From positions 1 through 64,000 of the forward strand of contig BGZK01001605.1 of assembly GCA_005406025.1 (NCBI GenBank): 64,000 nt of DNA, given 5' to 3'. The stretch comes from Eumeta japonica (taxonomy: Eukaryota > Arthropoda > Insecta > Lepidoptera > Psychidae). Both the position numbers and the translations under genes were made by a program. The notes under the pieces are model-generated. The model searched no databases. It had not been told where the DNA came from and was given only the letters and a program-made list of their open reading frames with translations. How positions within the stretch are numbered: position 1 is the first letter of the stretch; each line of letters starts with the position of its first letter. Of this stretch, positions 25,258 through 35,485 are shown in pieces.

Positions 25258-26850
25258 ATTTCCCAGAAGGATAGGCAGACTATAGATTTCCTCATGGTAC
25301 AATGTAAAAATTTTCTAGAAGACCCTTGTCGATGTTTCTATTGCGCGCATTCGCTCCATAGATTTATTTTGTTTGTCTACTTTCATTTATCCTTTCTAGA
25401 TAGCACTATACCACCGCAACATACCTCTATCTACTCTAGTTATTACACCTTCCTTCAAACCACACCGCTCTCTGACATAACTGCATCTGTCTTTCCGAGA
25501 CATTCCAGACCTACTGTTTTGTCCTACTTTCAATTTTCTTCTGCCATACCCAGCTTCCACTATCATACGTAAGCGTAGGGATCAGCACCCCATTATGGAT
25601 ATCCAAACATGCTTATCATGAGACACTTTGCTATTCATAACAGCAAGCAAGACCCCATTCACTTTATTTGTCCGTATTCACTTTCCTTCCGATATTTCTA
25701 ACATGTTTACCATCGTTTATAAACAGATTACCCAAATATATATATATTTTTCATTTATTCGACTCTCTCACCTTCTATATATATACCGCATTCAGTTATG
25801 CTTTCCCCTCTTTCAAACACCATTGCTTTAGTATTACTGACATTTACTTTCATAAATCTTTTCATAATAGATTCATCCATTTTAGTTACTATCTCCCGTA
25901 GCTCTCTGGCCGACGGCGCAAGAATTACTTGCTCATCTGCGTACAGGAGGCATTTGACAGGCAGCTTATCCATTCCTAGTCCACGCTCATACTCTTTCAA
26001 GTCATAAAATCAGCTATCCTTAAATAGGTTGAATAGCCACGGTCAATCTACACATCTCTCTTTGACACCTGTACGGATGGCAAACCAGTCAGTGTATGTC
26101 CCATTTATTTTAACTCAAACACTGGAGCCTCTATAGGATTTGCAATGCCTGTATCAATCCGCTACTCAAACCGTGCATGGATAGTTTTCCATAGGTCATT
26201 TCTTTTCACTTCCGTAATACGAATCCAGATCTATGAAACTACACAAAACCTTTTGGCCCTTTGCCAAACACTTTTCCACAGTGTGTTGCATAGAAAAAAC
26301 TTGGCCCATACACCCCATTACTTTTCGAAATCCCGCTTGTACATCCTAAATTTTGTTTTCAGTCTCATTCATAACATTTTCAATTATGATTTATGCATAT
26401 AGTTTGCTAACGACGTTGAGGAGTGTTATAAAGCGGTAAATTGTGTAGACCTGCCGTGAACCTTTCCCTTTATTGAAGGATACAATGACTGTTTTGCATC
26501 TGTCATTACGTACCCTATGACTTTTCCAGTATTAATTAAAGGGCTTGTGAAGCAAGCTTACCACTATACCCCCACCGACTTTCAGCATTTCTGAGGAACC
26601 CTATCATATCTGACAGCTTTTCCAACTTTCTTACGCCTTAGTGCTTTCAAAATTTCATCCATCATAATTTCACTTTCGTTTCCATCATCAATGATATTCA
26701 GTTGCAGAAACGTTATCGTCTACAACTGTATCCTCACATGAAAAAACGCTTTGGAAATAATTTTTCCAGAGATCTTTCACAAGATTTTTTCTCATTCAGC
26801 AAATATCTATCCTCGTCTCTAATTAAACATATAAAGGTTGTCTAAGAATT
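25258..26850 (-). mobile_element. Decayed LINE family 2, reverse-transcriptase region to C-terminus
   Basis: Minus-strand translation, with many stops and frameshifts, follows the order of an endonuclease/reverse-transcriptase LINE polyprotein that is abundant in Lepidoptera. From about 26700: NESEI and MMDEILKAL-like residues, then YDRV and LRNAESRWG; from about 26480 FNKGK-like and RQVYTIYR; then VQAGFRK, MGCMGQ and FIDLD-like motifs. A 246-base open segment follows (25755-26000) with LPVKCLLYADEQVILAPSA and MKVNVSNTKAMVFERGES. Then come KVNGVLLAVMNSKV, RERCGLKEGVITRVDRG and HEEIYSLP at the C-terminus near 25275. The catalytic box reads YADE instead of YADD, so the second aspartate is lost. 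The 5' half (endonuclease) is absent beyond about 26850. It is a dead, 5'-truncated copy, unrelated to LINE family 1. Confidence 0.85.
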
Positions 26851-27085
26851 ATTCTGGTCGTTTTGCACCACGTTCCAAAAAAGATGTTGGTTTGCCCGGA
26901 AACTTTGCGAGTTTTGGTGGGAGTAGGAGGGATAGAAAGTAGGAAGGATAGGAAGGTCGAAAGGATATTGGGGTTTTGGGGTGAGAAGAATAAGGTAGGA
27001 GGATACTGGCATTCCTGGAAGGAGTAGGGACTAGAACAGACTGCAGCTCGAGGACTCTGGATTGCCCATGGAGCACTGAACTCTG
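26851..27085. other. Purine-rich, strand-asymmetric segment
   Basis: From about 26920 to 27040 the + strand is nearly all A and G (GGGAGTAGGAGGGATAGAAA, then AGGAAGGATAGGAAGG). It ends in CTGGATTCAGGAGC followed by AAATAAATAAAC, which looks like a short A-rich tail, so it could be the end of an unrecognised retroelement. The minus-strand 75-codon frame (Ser/Pro-rich) is a by-product of composition. Confidence 0.45.
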
Positions 27086-27540
27086 GATTCAGGAGCTAAA
27101 TAAATAAACAAACACTCTAAAAGATCCCAAAACTCGATGTATTTCTTGAAACACGTAAATTTTAGTTGCTAACTATCTCACTTTTATAGAAATTCAGGAC
27201 ATCTCTCTTGTTATCAAGCGTACATGTCTATTCGGTAGCCGATCTGTAGGATATTATTGTACATTAAACACTATGTAAGTAGTTTTCAATGTTGTCTCAA
27301 TTTTCTTGCAAATCAATGTATTTAAGCTAACTCTATTTATTTCAATTAATATTTTAAGAGTTGCATTACATTCCAAGTACAGTGAAGTTAGTTGGAGAGA
27401 TTCATAAGATACTTACGGTGAGCCTACAAAGAGAGATTTATAAGATCATCTGCTTGTGCAATAGCCGGTAACATAAAAAAGCTCCTTGCGATCCGCTTAT
27501 ATCGAAACACAAGATTTATAATATATATTTTTATAATCCC
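27086..27540. other. Nothing recognised
   Basis: A/T-rich noncoding sequence between the purine-rich segment and repeat R1 copy 2. A direct repeat GAGAGATT(C/T)ATAAGAT occurs near 27396 and 27430. Confidence 0.4.
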
Positions 27541-27700
27541 TACTAATATTATATATGCGAAAGTACCTTTGTATATGGATCTGTTATATCTTTACGCTTA
27601 AACCGCTGTACGCATATAGATGAAATTCGGTATGGACATATTCTGACTAGCGGAAAAGGACATTACCTACTTTTTGTTTGTTTGTCAGTCTGTTCGTTTG
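27541..27700 (+). repeat. Interspersed repeat family R1, copy 2
   Basis: Starts TACTAATATTATATATGCGA then AAGTACC, and contains GCTTAAACCGCTGTACGC, ATAGATGAAATTCGG and GGAAAAGGACAT in the same order as copy 1 at 9036. Similar in layout to a repeat common in lepidopteran genomes. Confidence 0.65.
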
Positions 27701-28189
27701 TATTTTTTTTCATACTTCATAAGTATACTTAAGAGAAAGCCGTTTTGCTTATATCAAGGTCACTGTATATTATTTTCATGCCTGTTTTTCTTATAAATGG
27801 ACAATAATAATCATTTTTGATAAATAACAAAAAACTGATTGAGCTCATTGTTACATAAAATACGTTTCTTTGCATGTTTATCTATATGACTCCTTATAAC
27901 TAGAAATTTAAAATTTATGTAAATTAAATATAATGAAATTAATTTTTCTTAATGGCTTTTGTTTGCTTTGTTTAGATAAAGAGCAGTGTTGGAGTAGGAT
28001 TGAGAGACAGGCGGGAGAGTAAGAAAAGGTGTAAGAGGTTGAAGTAGAGGAAAAGCGAAAATAAGAGAGAGAGTCAACAATCTAATTGTGTTGTTATATG
28101 AATAACAATAATGGTTTAACAATAAGATAGTCATAATAAATTAAAAACTATAGGATTTTTACATTGCGTCTTTTTCAGTAATACATTAT
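27701..28189. other. Noncoding stretch with a purine-rich tract
   Basis: About 27980-28076 is almost pure A/G on the + strand (GAGACAGGCGGGAGAGTAAG then AAAAGG...), the second such tract within 1.2 kb. No gene recognised. Confidence 0.45.
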
Positions 28190-28362
28190 TTTATTAAAGT
28201 ATTACAAATGTGATACTTTTTATCGATGTTTGGTTGTTTGTAAGTCATTCACACATAAACGGCTGGACGGATTTAGATGAAATTTAGCACGCAAATATTT
28301 ATATACTTAAGGACGGAGAAAATGTTTTTTCCTTATTTCGCATATAAATTCAAGATAATTTT
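28190..28362 (+). repeat. Interspersed repeat family R1, copy 3 (diverged)
   Basis: Contains TTGTAAGTCATTCACACA, TAAACGGCTGGACGGATTTA and GATGAAATTTAGCACGC, the same succession as copies 1 and 2. Its tail (CATATAAATTCAAGATA) resembles CATATTTTATATACAAATTC near 59945. It directly abuts the 3' end of the mariner that follows. Confidence 0.55.
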
Positions 28363-28365
28363 TCA

Positions 28366-29458
28366 TCACATAATTCCATTGCTGTAGAAATTTTGGGACT
28401 TCTGATAAAATAATAGTGACAAGTAGCTTTGACAGTCCTTACTTGATGTTAACCTAACACTACCTATAGAATTCTAAAAGGAACAAAACACAAGAAAATT
28501 TGAGGGTGCAAAATCAGAGGAATATATGGTAAATATGTACATTAACTTCCAACCAAACTCTTTCAATATCTGCTGAGTGGCTAAATATGTGTGTAGTCTA
28601 GCGTTGTAATGGTGAAAAACTACTAGTAAAAACTCATAATAAATAATAGTAAAAACTCATAATAAATAATGCCCTTCCAGTCCCACCACACATAGCATCG
28701 ACTTGTTGCCAGTTTATTTGGGTTTCGTTAGTATCTATAGAGCTTGCATGCCTTTTGACAATGATCTTTTTCACACTTTCTTTTCGTAGGTAATCGATTT
28801 TTCTCAAAAGTGATCAAAATTTTCAAAAATGTTTCGGTTTCGTAAAATTTCAATAGAGAATCGCAAATTAGTTCACGATTCATTAGATTGTCAGTGAGCT
28901 CATGTAAGGCTCAAGTATCGACCTTTTATAACCACATGATACAAAAAATGTCTCGTATGTTCAGCTTTCTTCAAAGGGGTCAAACTGCTTTGTGGTTGAA
29001 CCCAGCTCTTTAGCTATGTCGTAAGAACTAATGTGCCGATCATGTTCTACTTTTTCTAAAATGGTATTGACTTTATCCGTAACAGGTCAACCAGAGCGAG
29101 ATTCATCTTTGATATTAAAATTACCGGACCGAAAACGTTTGAACCAGTTTTGTGCTACTTTTACCAACACTGCATTAGATCCATAAATGCCGCAATATTT
29201 TTTGGAACTTGTGCCTCATTTTTTTTTATATTATAGTAAAACTTCAAAATGTATCGAATATTCACATTAGATTCACTCATTTTAGTGGACAGATAAACAA
29301 TAGAAAAATGGGGGGACACCGTTTTACTTTTTTATTTTTCTTTTTCCAAAATATCACTTATTTAATGATATCAAAACTATCCAGATACAAAAAGCATAAT
29401 CAAAGATATTTTACTGCAACTTTTCATTTATAGAATGCGAAAACAATTTTATCCCGAC
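28366..29458 (-). mobile_element. Decayed mariner-like transposon, family M1 copy 2 (most complete)
   Basis: On the minus strand the transposase starts near 29281 (MSESNVNIRYILKFYYN) and runs, through about ten stops and frameshifts, to the C-terminal FYQKSQNFYSNGIM near 28370. Recognisable blocks are DLLRIKS-like (PVTDK region), SLT and stop at AHELT, and MLCV followed by WWDWKGIIYYE after a 2-base deletion. All three catalytic positions are altered: the expected ITGDEKW reads ITF-EKN, HHDNARPH reads HHYNARLH, and LAPSDY reads FAPSNF. A 23-base direct repeat (AGTAAAAACTCATAATAAAT...) is duplicated in tandem at about 28624-28669. The 5' end meets LINE sequence exactly at a TA (29459-29460). 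Non-functional. Confidence 0.88.
28624..28669. repeat. 23-bp tandem duplication inside mariner M1 copy 2
   Basis: AGTAAAAACTCATAATAAAT plus AAT occurs twice head to tail, between the WWDWKG block and the HHYNARLH block of the transposase. No such duplication is expected in the family. Confidence 0.8.
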
Positions 29459-30550
29459 GTAATATATTCACGCCCATTCTCACTGAATCTTTCTTGAAGC
29501 GAAATATTGATGCTTGTGGTATTATGTTTAAATTCACTCATATAAATTACATTGCCGTTATTAAAGTATTCAAAGGTATAAGAATAAAAAAAAATGCCGA
29601 TCTTAATGGCTTTTGTAAAAATAATTAATTTAATAATAGACTGCATCACTATATCGTTAGTACCCAGTGAATTTTAATGTTTGCGTTGATTGTGGTGTGT
29701 TTCGGTATCTATTGAAGCAAAGTTATTCCATCATTCAAATTCGGTAGTGTAACTCACCTTATTAACTTTAGACTGATATCAATACTACCCACACTCAGTA
29801 AAATTTTTGAAAAGCTTATCTTAAATCAATTATTACGATATTTTGGTAACATTAATTTGATAAACGTTAAACAGTTTGGATTCACAAAGGTTCGCTCAAC
29901 AACTGAAGCCAGTGTTGAGCTTATTCAGCAGATTTTTGATATCTGGTAGGATTTACGGGGACGGAAGATTTATCAGAGGATTTTGCTTGCTTTTATTATG
30001 ATACTATTGTTTCAGGAATCTGCATTATTATAGTATTAAAGGTCGATTACTTGGACTTGTGAAGTCTTATTTAAGTGATAGAGTTCAGAGGATCGATGAT
30101 GATGGTGACGAGTCAAAAGGATATACTATCAATATGGGTGTCCCCCAGGGTTAAGGTCTTAGACCATATTGGATTATTTCTTAGTCTTACCTTAGATGCT
30201 AAATTAAATTGAAATTCTCGTATAACAAACGGGCAAAAAGGCTCAGTTCTGAAGCATATGCAGTTAAAAAATTCAGCGATTTACTGAATAATGCACCGAA
30301 GACTAGTTTTTCTGGTCCTTGCACAGTTGCATGGCTTATGAAATTTTATTATGGGGACATACAGTTAATGCTAACAGAGTTTTTGTACTGCAAATGCGTG
30401 CTGTTTATGTCATTTATAATTTCGGACCAAAAGCATCTCTCAGAGAAATATTAAAAGAGATTAATATTTTAACTGTAACGTCACAATACATATACGAAAA
30501 CTTAGTAATACACGTCAATAGAAATATAGAATCTAGAAAATATAGAAAAT
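29459..30550 (+). mobile_element. Decayed LINE family 1, copy B, with internal deletion
   Basis: Collinear with the minus-strand copy at 62040-64000. From 29459 it matches sequence upstream of the reverse transcriptase (CGCCCATTCTC). At about 29763 comes NFRLISILPTLSKIFEKLIL, then NQLLRYFG, then QFGFTKVRSTTEASVELI. Palm motif A is destroyed. INMGVPQG followed by a stop lies at 30128-30154. About 17 bases later LSLTLDAKLN appears, whereas in the 62-kb copy these blocks are about 310 bases apart, so roughly 290 bases that include the catalytic FADD box are deleted. Later frames give AKRLSSEAYAVKK, YEILLWGHTVNANRVFVLQ and LREILKEINILT. Homology stops near 30550, so the 3' UTR is missing. It cannot encode an active enzyme. 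Confidence 0.85.
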
Positions 30551-30584
30551 CATTTTTTATTTTAGTTTGTAAAATCAAAGTTTA

Positions 30585-30790
30585 AGTAAGAATTGAGATT
30601 AAGACAGTCCGGGATTGAAGTCGAGTGCAGAATCCTCATCGAGATCAAAAACGGGAGCGAGATCATTTCATCATAAAATAATTTAGAGGTAATACATAAT
30701 CGTTTAAGGTGTAAAAGTATGCTTTTCTCTTGGATAATATGGTTCGGATCGGGATCAGTATCGAGGGTCGAACCGGGATCACGGCCATAG
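30585..30790 (+). repeat. Degenerate hexamer arrays, purine-rich strand (array 2)
   Basis: Two blocks, 30590-30665 (GAGATTAAGACAGTCCGGGA ... CATCGAGATC) and 30739-30787 (GGATCGGGATCAGTATCGAG then GGTCGAACCGGGATC), with about 75 bases of unrelated A/T-rich DNA between them. The period is six. The first block begins where LINE copy B ends. Confidence 0.6.
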
Positions 30791-32609
30791 TTGATAACTT
30801 GATAGGTCTATATAAAAGACTAAGGATCCATTCTACGTCCACATGGCGGAACCACAGGCAAAAGTTGATGTATTGTTCTTGTATAGATAAATACAATGCA
30901 GCAAAAAAATGTTGTGTAGGTAAATCAATTTCTTTTTCTTTAAACATCATGTAAGTATCAACATTACAGTTGAATATTATTAATGGAAATGTAGCTTCAG
31001 TAAACAGTTAATTTTTTTCTAATATTTTGTATTTATGCATTGTATGACATTGAAAAATAGTTTATAGTATTATAATTATTATTGTCGCCAAGAAAACACT
31101 ACATATTTAAATTTAGATGCCACACGTTGCAGTAAAATGCAATAAAGTATTCTGGGACGGAAGGCCATGTCGAACTGTGTCTGATTCTTAGAATCGATTT
31201 CCGGGGCAAGGCATGCGCTGGGAAGATCTGTTCGGGTCGCCTTCCGTAAATCAAGGAGCGCTTTCACTCGCCGCCGTTACTACTAGCGTCGCCAGGTGTC
31301 CCTCCCAAGAGGTGTCCCGACTTTCAGCGGTCCGCGGTCACATCCCAAAAAAACTATTGTTTGAGGCCTCAAACATCGCAATTTTTAATGACTAGATAAT
31401 TATAAATTGTCGGTATAGTTATCGTTTTTTTAACTTTGTGAATTCAATGGCATACAAGAAACATTTTTTTAAGTGAAAATTTTTTTAGACGAGTAGGACA
31501 TTTTTTGAGATGGAGAAAAACCATTGAACCCGCGACATTTACCGTTACCATAACCAACACCTCTGTACATAAGTATCTATATATATATTGACTCTGTTTT
31601 CGCGACGTTTGCACGAGGGTTGAGTTTGGGTTGAAATACATTGATAATATAACTATATATAATATAAACATATATTGTATGTACACATACAACAGATATA
31701 CATTCATGTCAGAACTTTTCGTGTTGCATTTGTAAATTTACGTTTTAAGCAATAGATTACATTTTTTGTGTGTAAAATAATGCATATCATGTACAACAGC
31801 GCATTAAATGAAAATTATATAATAATACAATTTTTGTAGTAGTAGTTTATAATAATGAATAAAAAACACTTCATTTAAAAATATTTCGTGCACAATAAAA
31901 TATTTCCAGACGATTCAAAAAATACACACGTAATTTTTCAAGTTTTCACTTCTGTCGGCACTCCTGAAGTGCCACTATTTTTTTTATTTCATTATTTGTA
32001 GAATAAGTATTAGCCGTTGTTATTTTTCTCCGTTTAAGGAGAGTAAATGAATCTAAAAGCTGCCGTTAATTGTACTACCATATCATTACCTTCACCGCTT
32101 AATGATGAAAATAAATGCTCATTCAAAAACTTTGTTTTAAGTTATTTTCTTTATTAAAAAAAAAATACATTTTTGTTATTTAAAGATCGTAATCCCAATT
32201 ATTTCGCTTACCATGCACCCCATTATATAGAGCTTTCTGGATCTTGCAGCTTTAGTTTATGACGTGATGGAAACGTTTGACTATTATTTTCAAATGCTCG
32301 CAACATTAATTAACAGATTTTTTGGAAAATTTGTACCGTAATTAAATATCTGTATGGTTTTGATTTTTATTAAGATATGTAAGTGTCAGCTCGCGAAATC
32401 TCAACTCTATTTATGCTCGCTCAGCAGAGCATAAAAAGAGGATAGAAGTGTTGTTATGTCCTTTTAATATTGGAAACCGGTATCGCCTCACTCCCACAAA
32501 AACAAATCGTATTTACTAAAAACACATAAACCTGAACTTGAATATTATTGATTGGGTTTTTGATAGTGAACATTTTTATGTTTTAAAATACATGAGGTTT
32601 TCAATTCGA
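30791..32609. other. Noncoding stretch, no gene recognised
   Basis: 31140-31350 is a GC-richer island with short frames on both strands (31213-31395 +, 31079-31267 -) that match nothing I know. 31640-31715 is an A/T-rich near-palindromic stretch of TATATA and TATATT words. The rest is A/T-rich. Confidence 0.4.
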
Positions 32610-32624
32610 CTGTATTTTTTTATT

Positions 32625-32970
32625 TTTTTTTTTTTATATTTGTTACCTCAGAACTTTCGACTGGGTGAATCGATTTTGATATATTTTTTTTATTAAAAGC
32701 TGGTACTTTCCGTGTGGTCCCATTTTAATTTACTTTAGTTCTGACAATGATATCCATGAAAAAATCATGTTAATCTTAAATTTTCATTGAGTATGTGGGC
32801 GATGAATGGACGAATAACTCAATATCACGATAACCGATTTCGATGATTCTTTTTTTTTTATAGGAAAGAATGTACTTCAAGGGTAGTTTGATGAGAATTT
32901 GGTTAAGTTCTGATTATGGGATCCATGACAAAGTAACGGAACTCTTCAATTCTTAGGAGCAAATTAACAA
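32625..32970 (+). repeat. Interspersed repeat with internal tandem duplication (period about 168 bp)
   Basis: Copy 1: CTGGGTGAATCGATTTTGAT, T-run, AAGCTGGTACTTTCCGTGTG, AGTTCTGACAATGATATCCA. Copy 2: ATAACCGATTTCGATGATTC, T-run, ATGTACTTCAAGGGTAG, AAGTTCTGATTATGGGATCC. The landmark AGTTCTGA lies at about 32737 and 32906. The CCTCAGAACTTTCGACTGGG lead-in resembles a lepidopteran interspersed repeat. Confidence 0.65.
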
Positions 32971-33359
32971 TACTCGGCTGAATCTTTTACAGGCTATCCG
33001 GATATTTGAGTCACCTACCGTAACGACATTATGGTCAAGTAATTGTCGTAGTCGAATATGATGATCAATGGAACTCCTTAACGGCTTACAGTAAGGGTAC
33101 GATCTATGAGCAGCACGTTTAGTAGGTCTACCCATATTTAGACAAATTAGTTAGTGTACTTCTGATTCATTTAAAATCAAAAAATAATCATAAATTTTAA
33201 CAAAAAAAAAAGACTTCAAAAAAATAAACTATTCCAAAACAAATTAATATGCACTAAAAGGTAAAAAAATAAATGCATATTCTTCTACAACTTAATAATC
33301 AACTTACTTTTTCTACTTATCAACATGTAGATAAGATTTATGTGTTTACCACGCAAGAA

Positions 33360-33377
33360 GGTAGATAGCTATCTACC
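33360..33377. repeat. 18-bp perfect palindrome
   Basis: GGTAGATAGCTATCTACC reads identically on both strands and directly precedes the longer hairpin at 33378. Confidence 0.9.
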
Positions 33378-33425
33378 GTTAAAATTGAAGTGGATAGGTA
33401 CCTACCTATCCACTTCAAATTTAAC
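33378..33425. repeat. Hairpin with 23-bp arms and 2-base loop
   Basis: The left arm 33378-33400 (inner part TTGAAGTGGATAGGTA) pairs with the right arm 33403-33425 (inner part TACCTATCCACTTCAA). The inner 16 bp are perfect, and one mismatch follows before GTTAAA / TTTAAC. Confidence 0.9.
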
Positions 33426-34769
33426 GCAACACATACCTATGAATAGCAAACAATAATCTAATTATTTTTCAGAGTTCTCCAAATAAAATGAAATGAAAAA
33501 TATTAGACTATTTAAAAATCAATCAAATTATTACGATAACACAATGTAGTTACAATTATTGTTATTTTTGGAGTCGGTGTCTATTGCTAGGTATATTGTA
33601 GTGTTTCCTTGGCTGATATCTGGCATTTTACATTAACTACAATCGCAAAATATGAAAACATACAAGTCGCTGTCGATGACATCAATAAGATTGTGACTCG
33701 AATGCAAATAATCGCCGAATGACAATGCGCTCACAAAATGGGCCGATCATGTTGCTTGACTGTTTTTCGCTTCACCTACTTCAAAGAAAACTTTTTAATA
33801 GAAATGCAATTCAATTATGCATTTACATCGCTACTCATTTTTGGACCAAAGTTCTTTGACGCAGTTTGGGGGCCGTGTTAGTTGGCAAAAATCGTCAAGT
33901 AAGGAAAAAGCGTTATACCCGCTCCTTTCGATTCTTAGTGACTTTCTCCTCTCTCGCTCTAAGAGGCGCTAATTAATGAAGTATGGCGGCATCCGCGCGT
34001 GATGCAGTGCTGTTTTCGTATTCCAACATTTTGGTAATAATATCTATGTGCTATCATGTTAGATGCATTTGCAATGAATGATAATGTCATTAAGGTAATA
34101 TACTATATTACCATTGATTATCAATTTTATTTTTCGGTTCTGGAGATGAGTTACGTTATTACTAAATCTTTCGTAAACTCATTTTATACATAAAAAAGTG
34201 ACATCTACTATTGACGTCAAAAAGTACATACTTGTGCAGCTTGACGAATTTAACGAAGTTTTTAATAAAAAAAAAAGGTGGCGCTGCTTAGTGCATTATT
34301 TACTGTATTTTTTACATAATTTATAATTTACTATTTCGTGTATAATATATCGAATTTTAATATAAATGAACATTTTTCTTAAGATACTATTTTACATTTT
34401 TCGTTAACTCTCAAAATTTGTTAATTTATTTCGCTGTTCCTGTTATTTAAAATAACATAAAACGAAAAGAACTTCGTTCCAACTGGGTGTACCGCGACAC
34501 CTCTCGTTTATTTACTTATAAGCACACTCACTGTATTATCGTTTTCCTAAAATAACTAAAGCAGTTATTCTCACACTTCGCTGGGTGTAAATTAAAATTT
34601 AGTAATGCATGTTTTAAGGTAGCTTAAACGTTATTGAATTAATGAATTCTTAATATAATTTATTAATATTAAAGAAATTATTAATAAATTGATGAATACC
34701 TTTTTTATGTTTTATATCGGCCGATTTTGCTGAAAATTATAATAGTGATTACGATTATCTTCTTAATAT

Positions 34770-34870
34770 CTATTCTTGTTCCTCCATTTGGTCTGTTCCC
34801 GATTCCACTCTCAATTTCAATACTGGTCTCGATATTGATCTTGATCCTCCCTTTGGTATTGATCTTAGTA
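34770..34870. repeat. Degenerate hexamer array, pyrimidine orientation (array 3)
   Basis: CCGATTCCACTCTCAATTTC, then GGTCTCGATATTGATCTTGA then TCCTCCC: six-base units around GATCTT/GATCCT. Same type of sequence as arrays 1, 2, 4, 5 and 6. Confidence 0.5.
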
Positions 34871-35159
34871 ATAACAGGTTATCATTATTATTGGTATTTA
34901 CAAATTTATTTATATAAGATGTCGTATATTCTATTTGAGAACATAATCTATCCTTATCAAGTTCGATTACAGTATGTGCAGCAGTTAACGCGAAACGTAC
35001 ATTCAAATAATCATACAATCATACAATTTATAACATTATGACTGACCTAAAACCATCGATAAACGATTCCCCGTCAAATGGTCAAACTCCTACGCAGATA
35101 TCCATCCCATTTTAACTGATGCACGGGCAAACGCAAAATCATTTTTGTTTTATATAAAT

Positions 35160-35268
35160 GTGAGCGCGTGTACGTGTGCGTGTGCATATGCGTGTGCGTG
35201 GGCGTGTGCGGATGCGTATACGTGCGCGAGTGCGTGCGCAAGTGTATATGTGTGTATGTGTATGTGTG

Positions 35269-35306
<38 letters not shown>
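35160..35306 (+). repeat. Long GT/GC alternating purine-pyrimidine tract
   Basis: About 147 bases of almost strict purine-pyrimidine alternation: an older, variant half (GTGTGCGTGTGCATATGCGT) and a pure (TG)n half from about 35254. Such tracts can adopt Z-DNA. A 136-codon frame crosses it and is an artefact of the repeat (Cys/Ala/Val alternation). Confidence 0.95.
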
Positions 35307-35309
<3 letters not shown>

Positions 35310-35349
35310 ATTTTTTATATTGAACGATTTTACTATAAATCTCTAAATC

Positions 35350-35485
35350 CCGCTTTTATTTCTGGTCTCAGTACTGTTCCTCACTTAGAAACCGGTCACG
35401 CTCTTGATTCTAATCCCGGTCCCACGCTCGGTTTCGACTCCGGTCATTCACAATTTCGGCCCCGGTCTCGGCTTTTGATTAGGCT
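35350..35485. repeat. Degenerate hexamer array, pyrimidine orientation (array 4)
   Basis: CTCTTGATTCTAATCCCGGT, CCCACGCTCGGTTTCGACTC and CGGCCCCGGTCTCGGCTTTT show repeated six-base GGTCTC/GATTCC-like units. Confidence 0.55.

Larger units (their letters stand above)
32971..34769. other. Noncoding stretch with stacked palindromes
   Basis: Apart from the palindromes at 33360-33425, A/T-rich DNA with no recognisable gene. 33940-34020 is slightly richer in G+C. Confidence 0.4.

Noticed and set aside
25294..25901. Plus-strand frames of 67-92 codons rich in Phe, Ser and Tyr
   Set aside because: They are antisense shadows of the decayed LINE family 2.
30730..30954. Plus-strand 74-codon frame (MDNMVRIGISIEGR...)
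   Set aside because: It begins in a degenerate hexamer array and has no recognised family.
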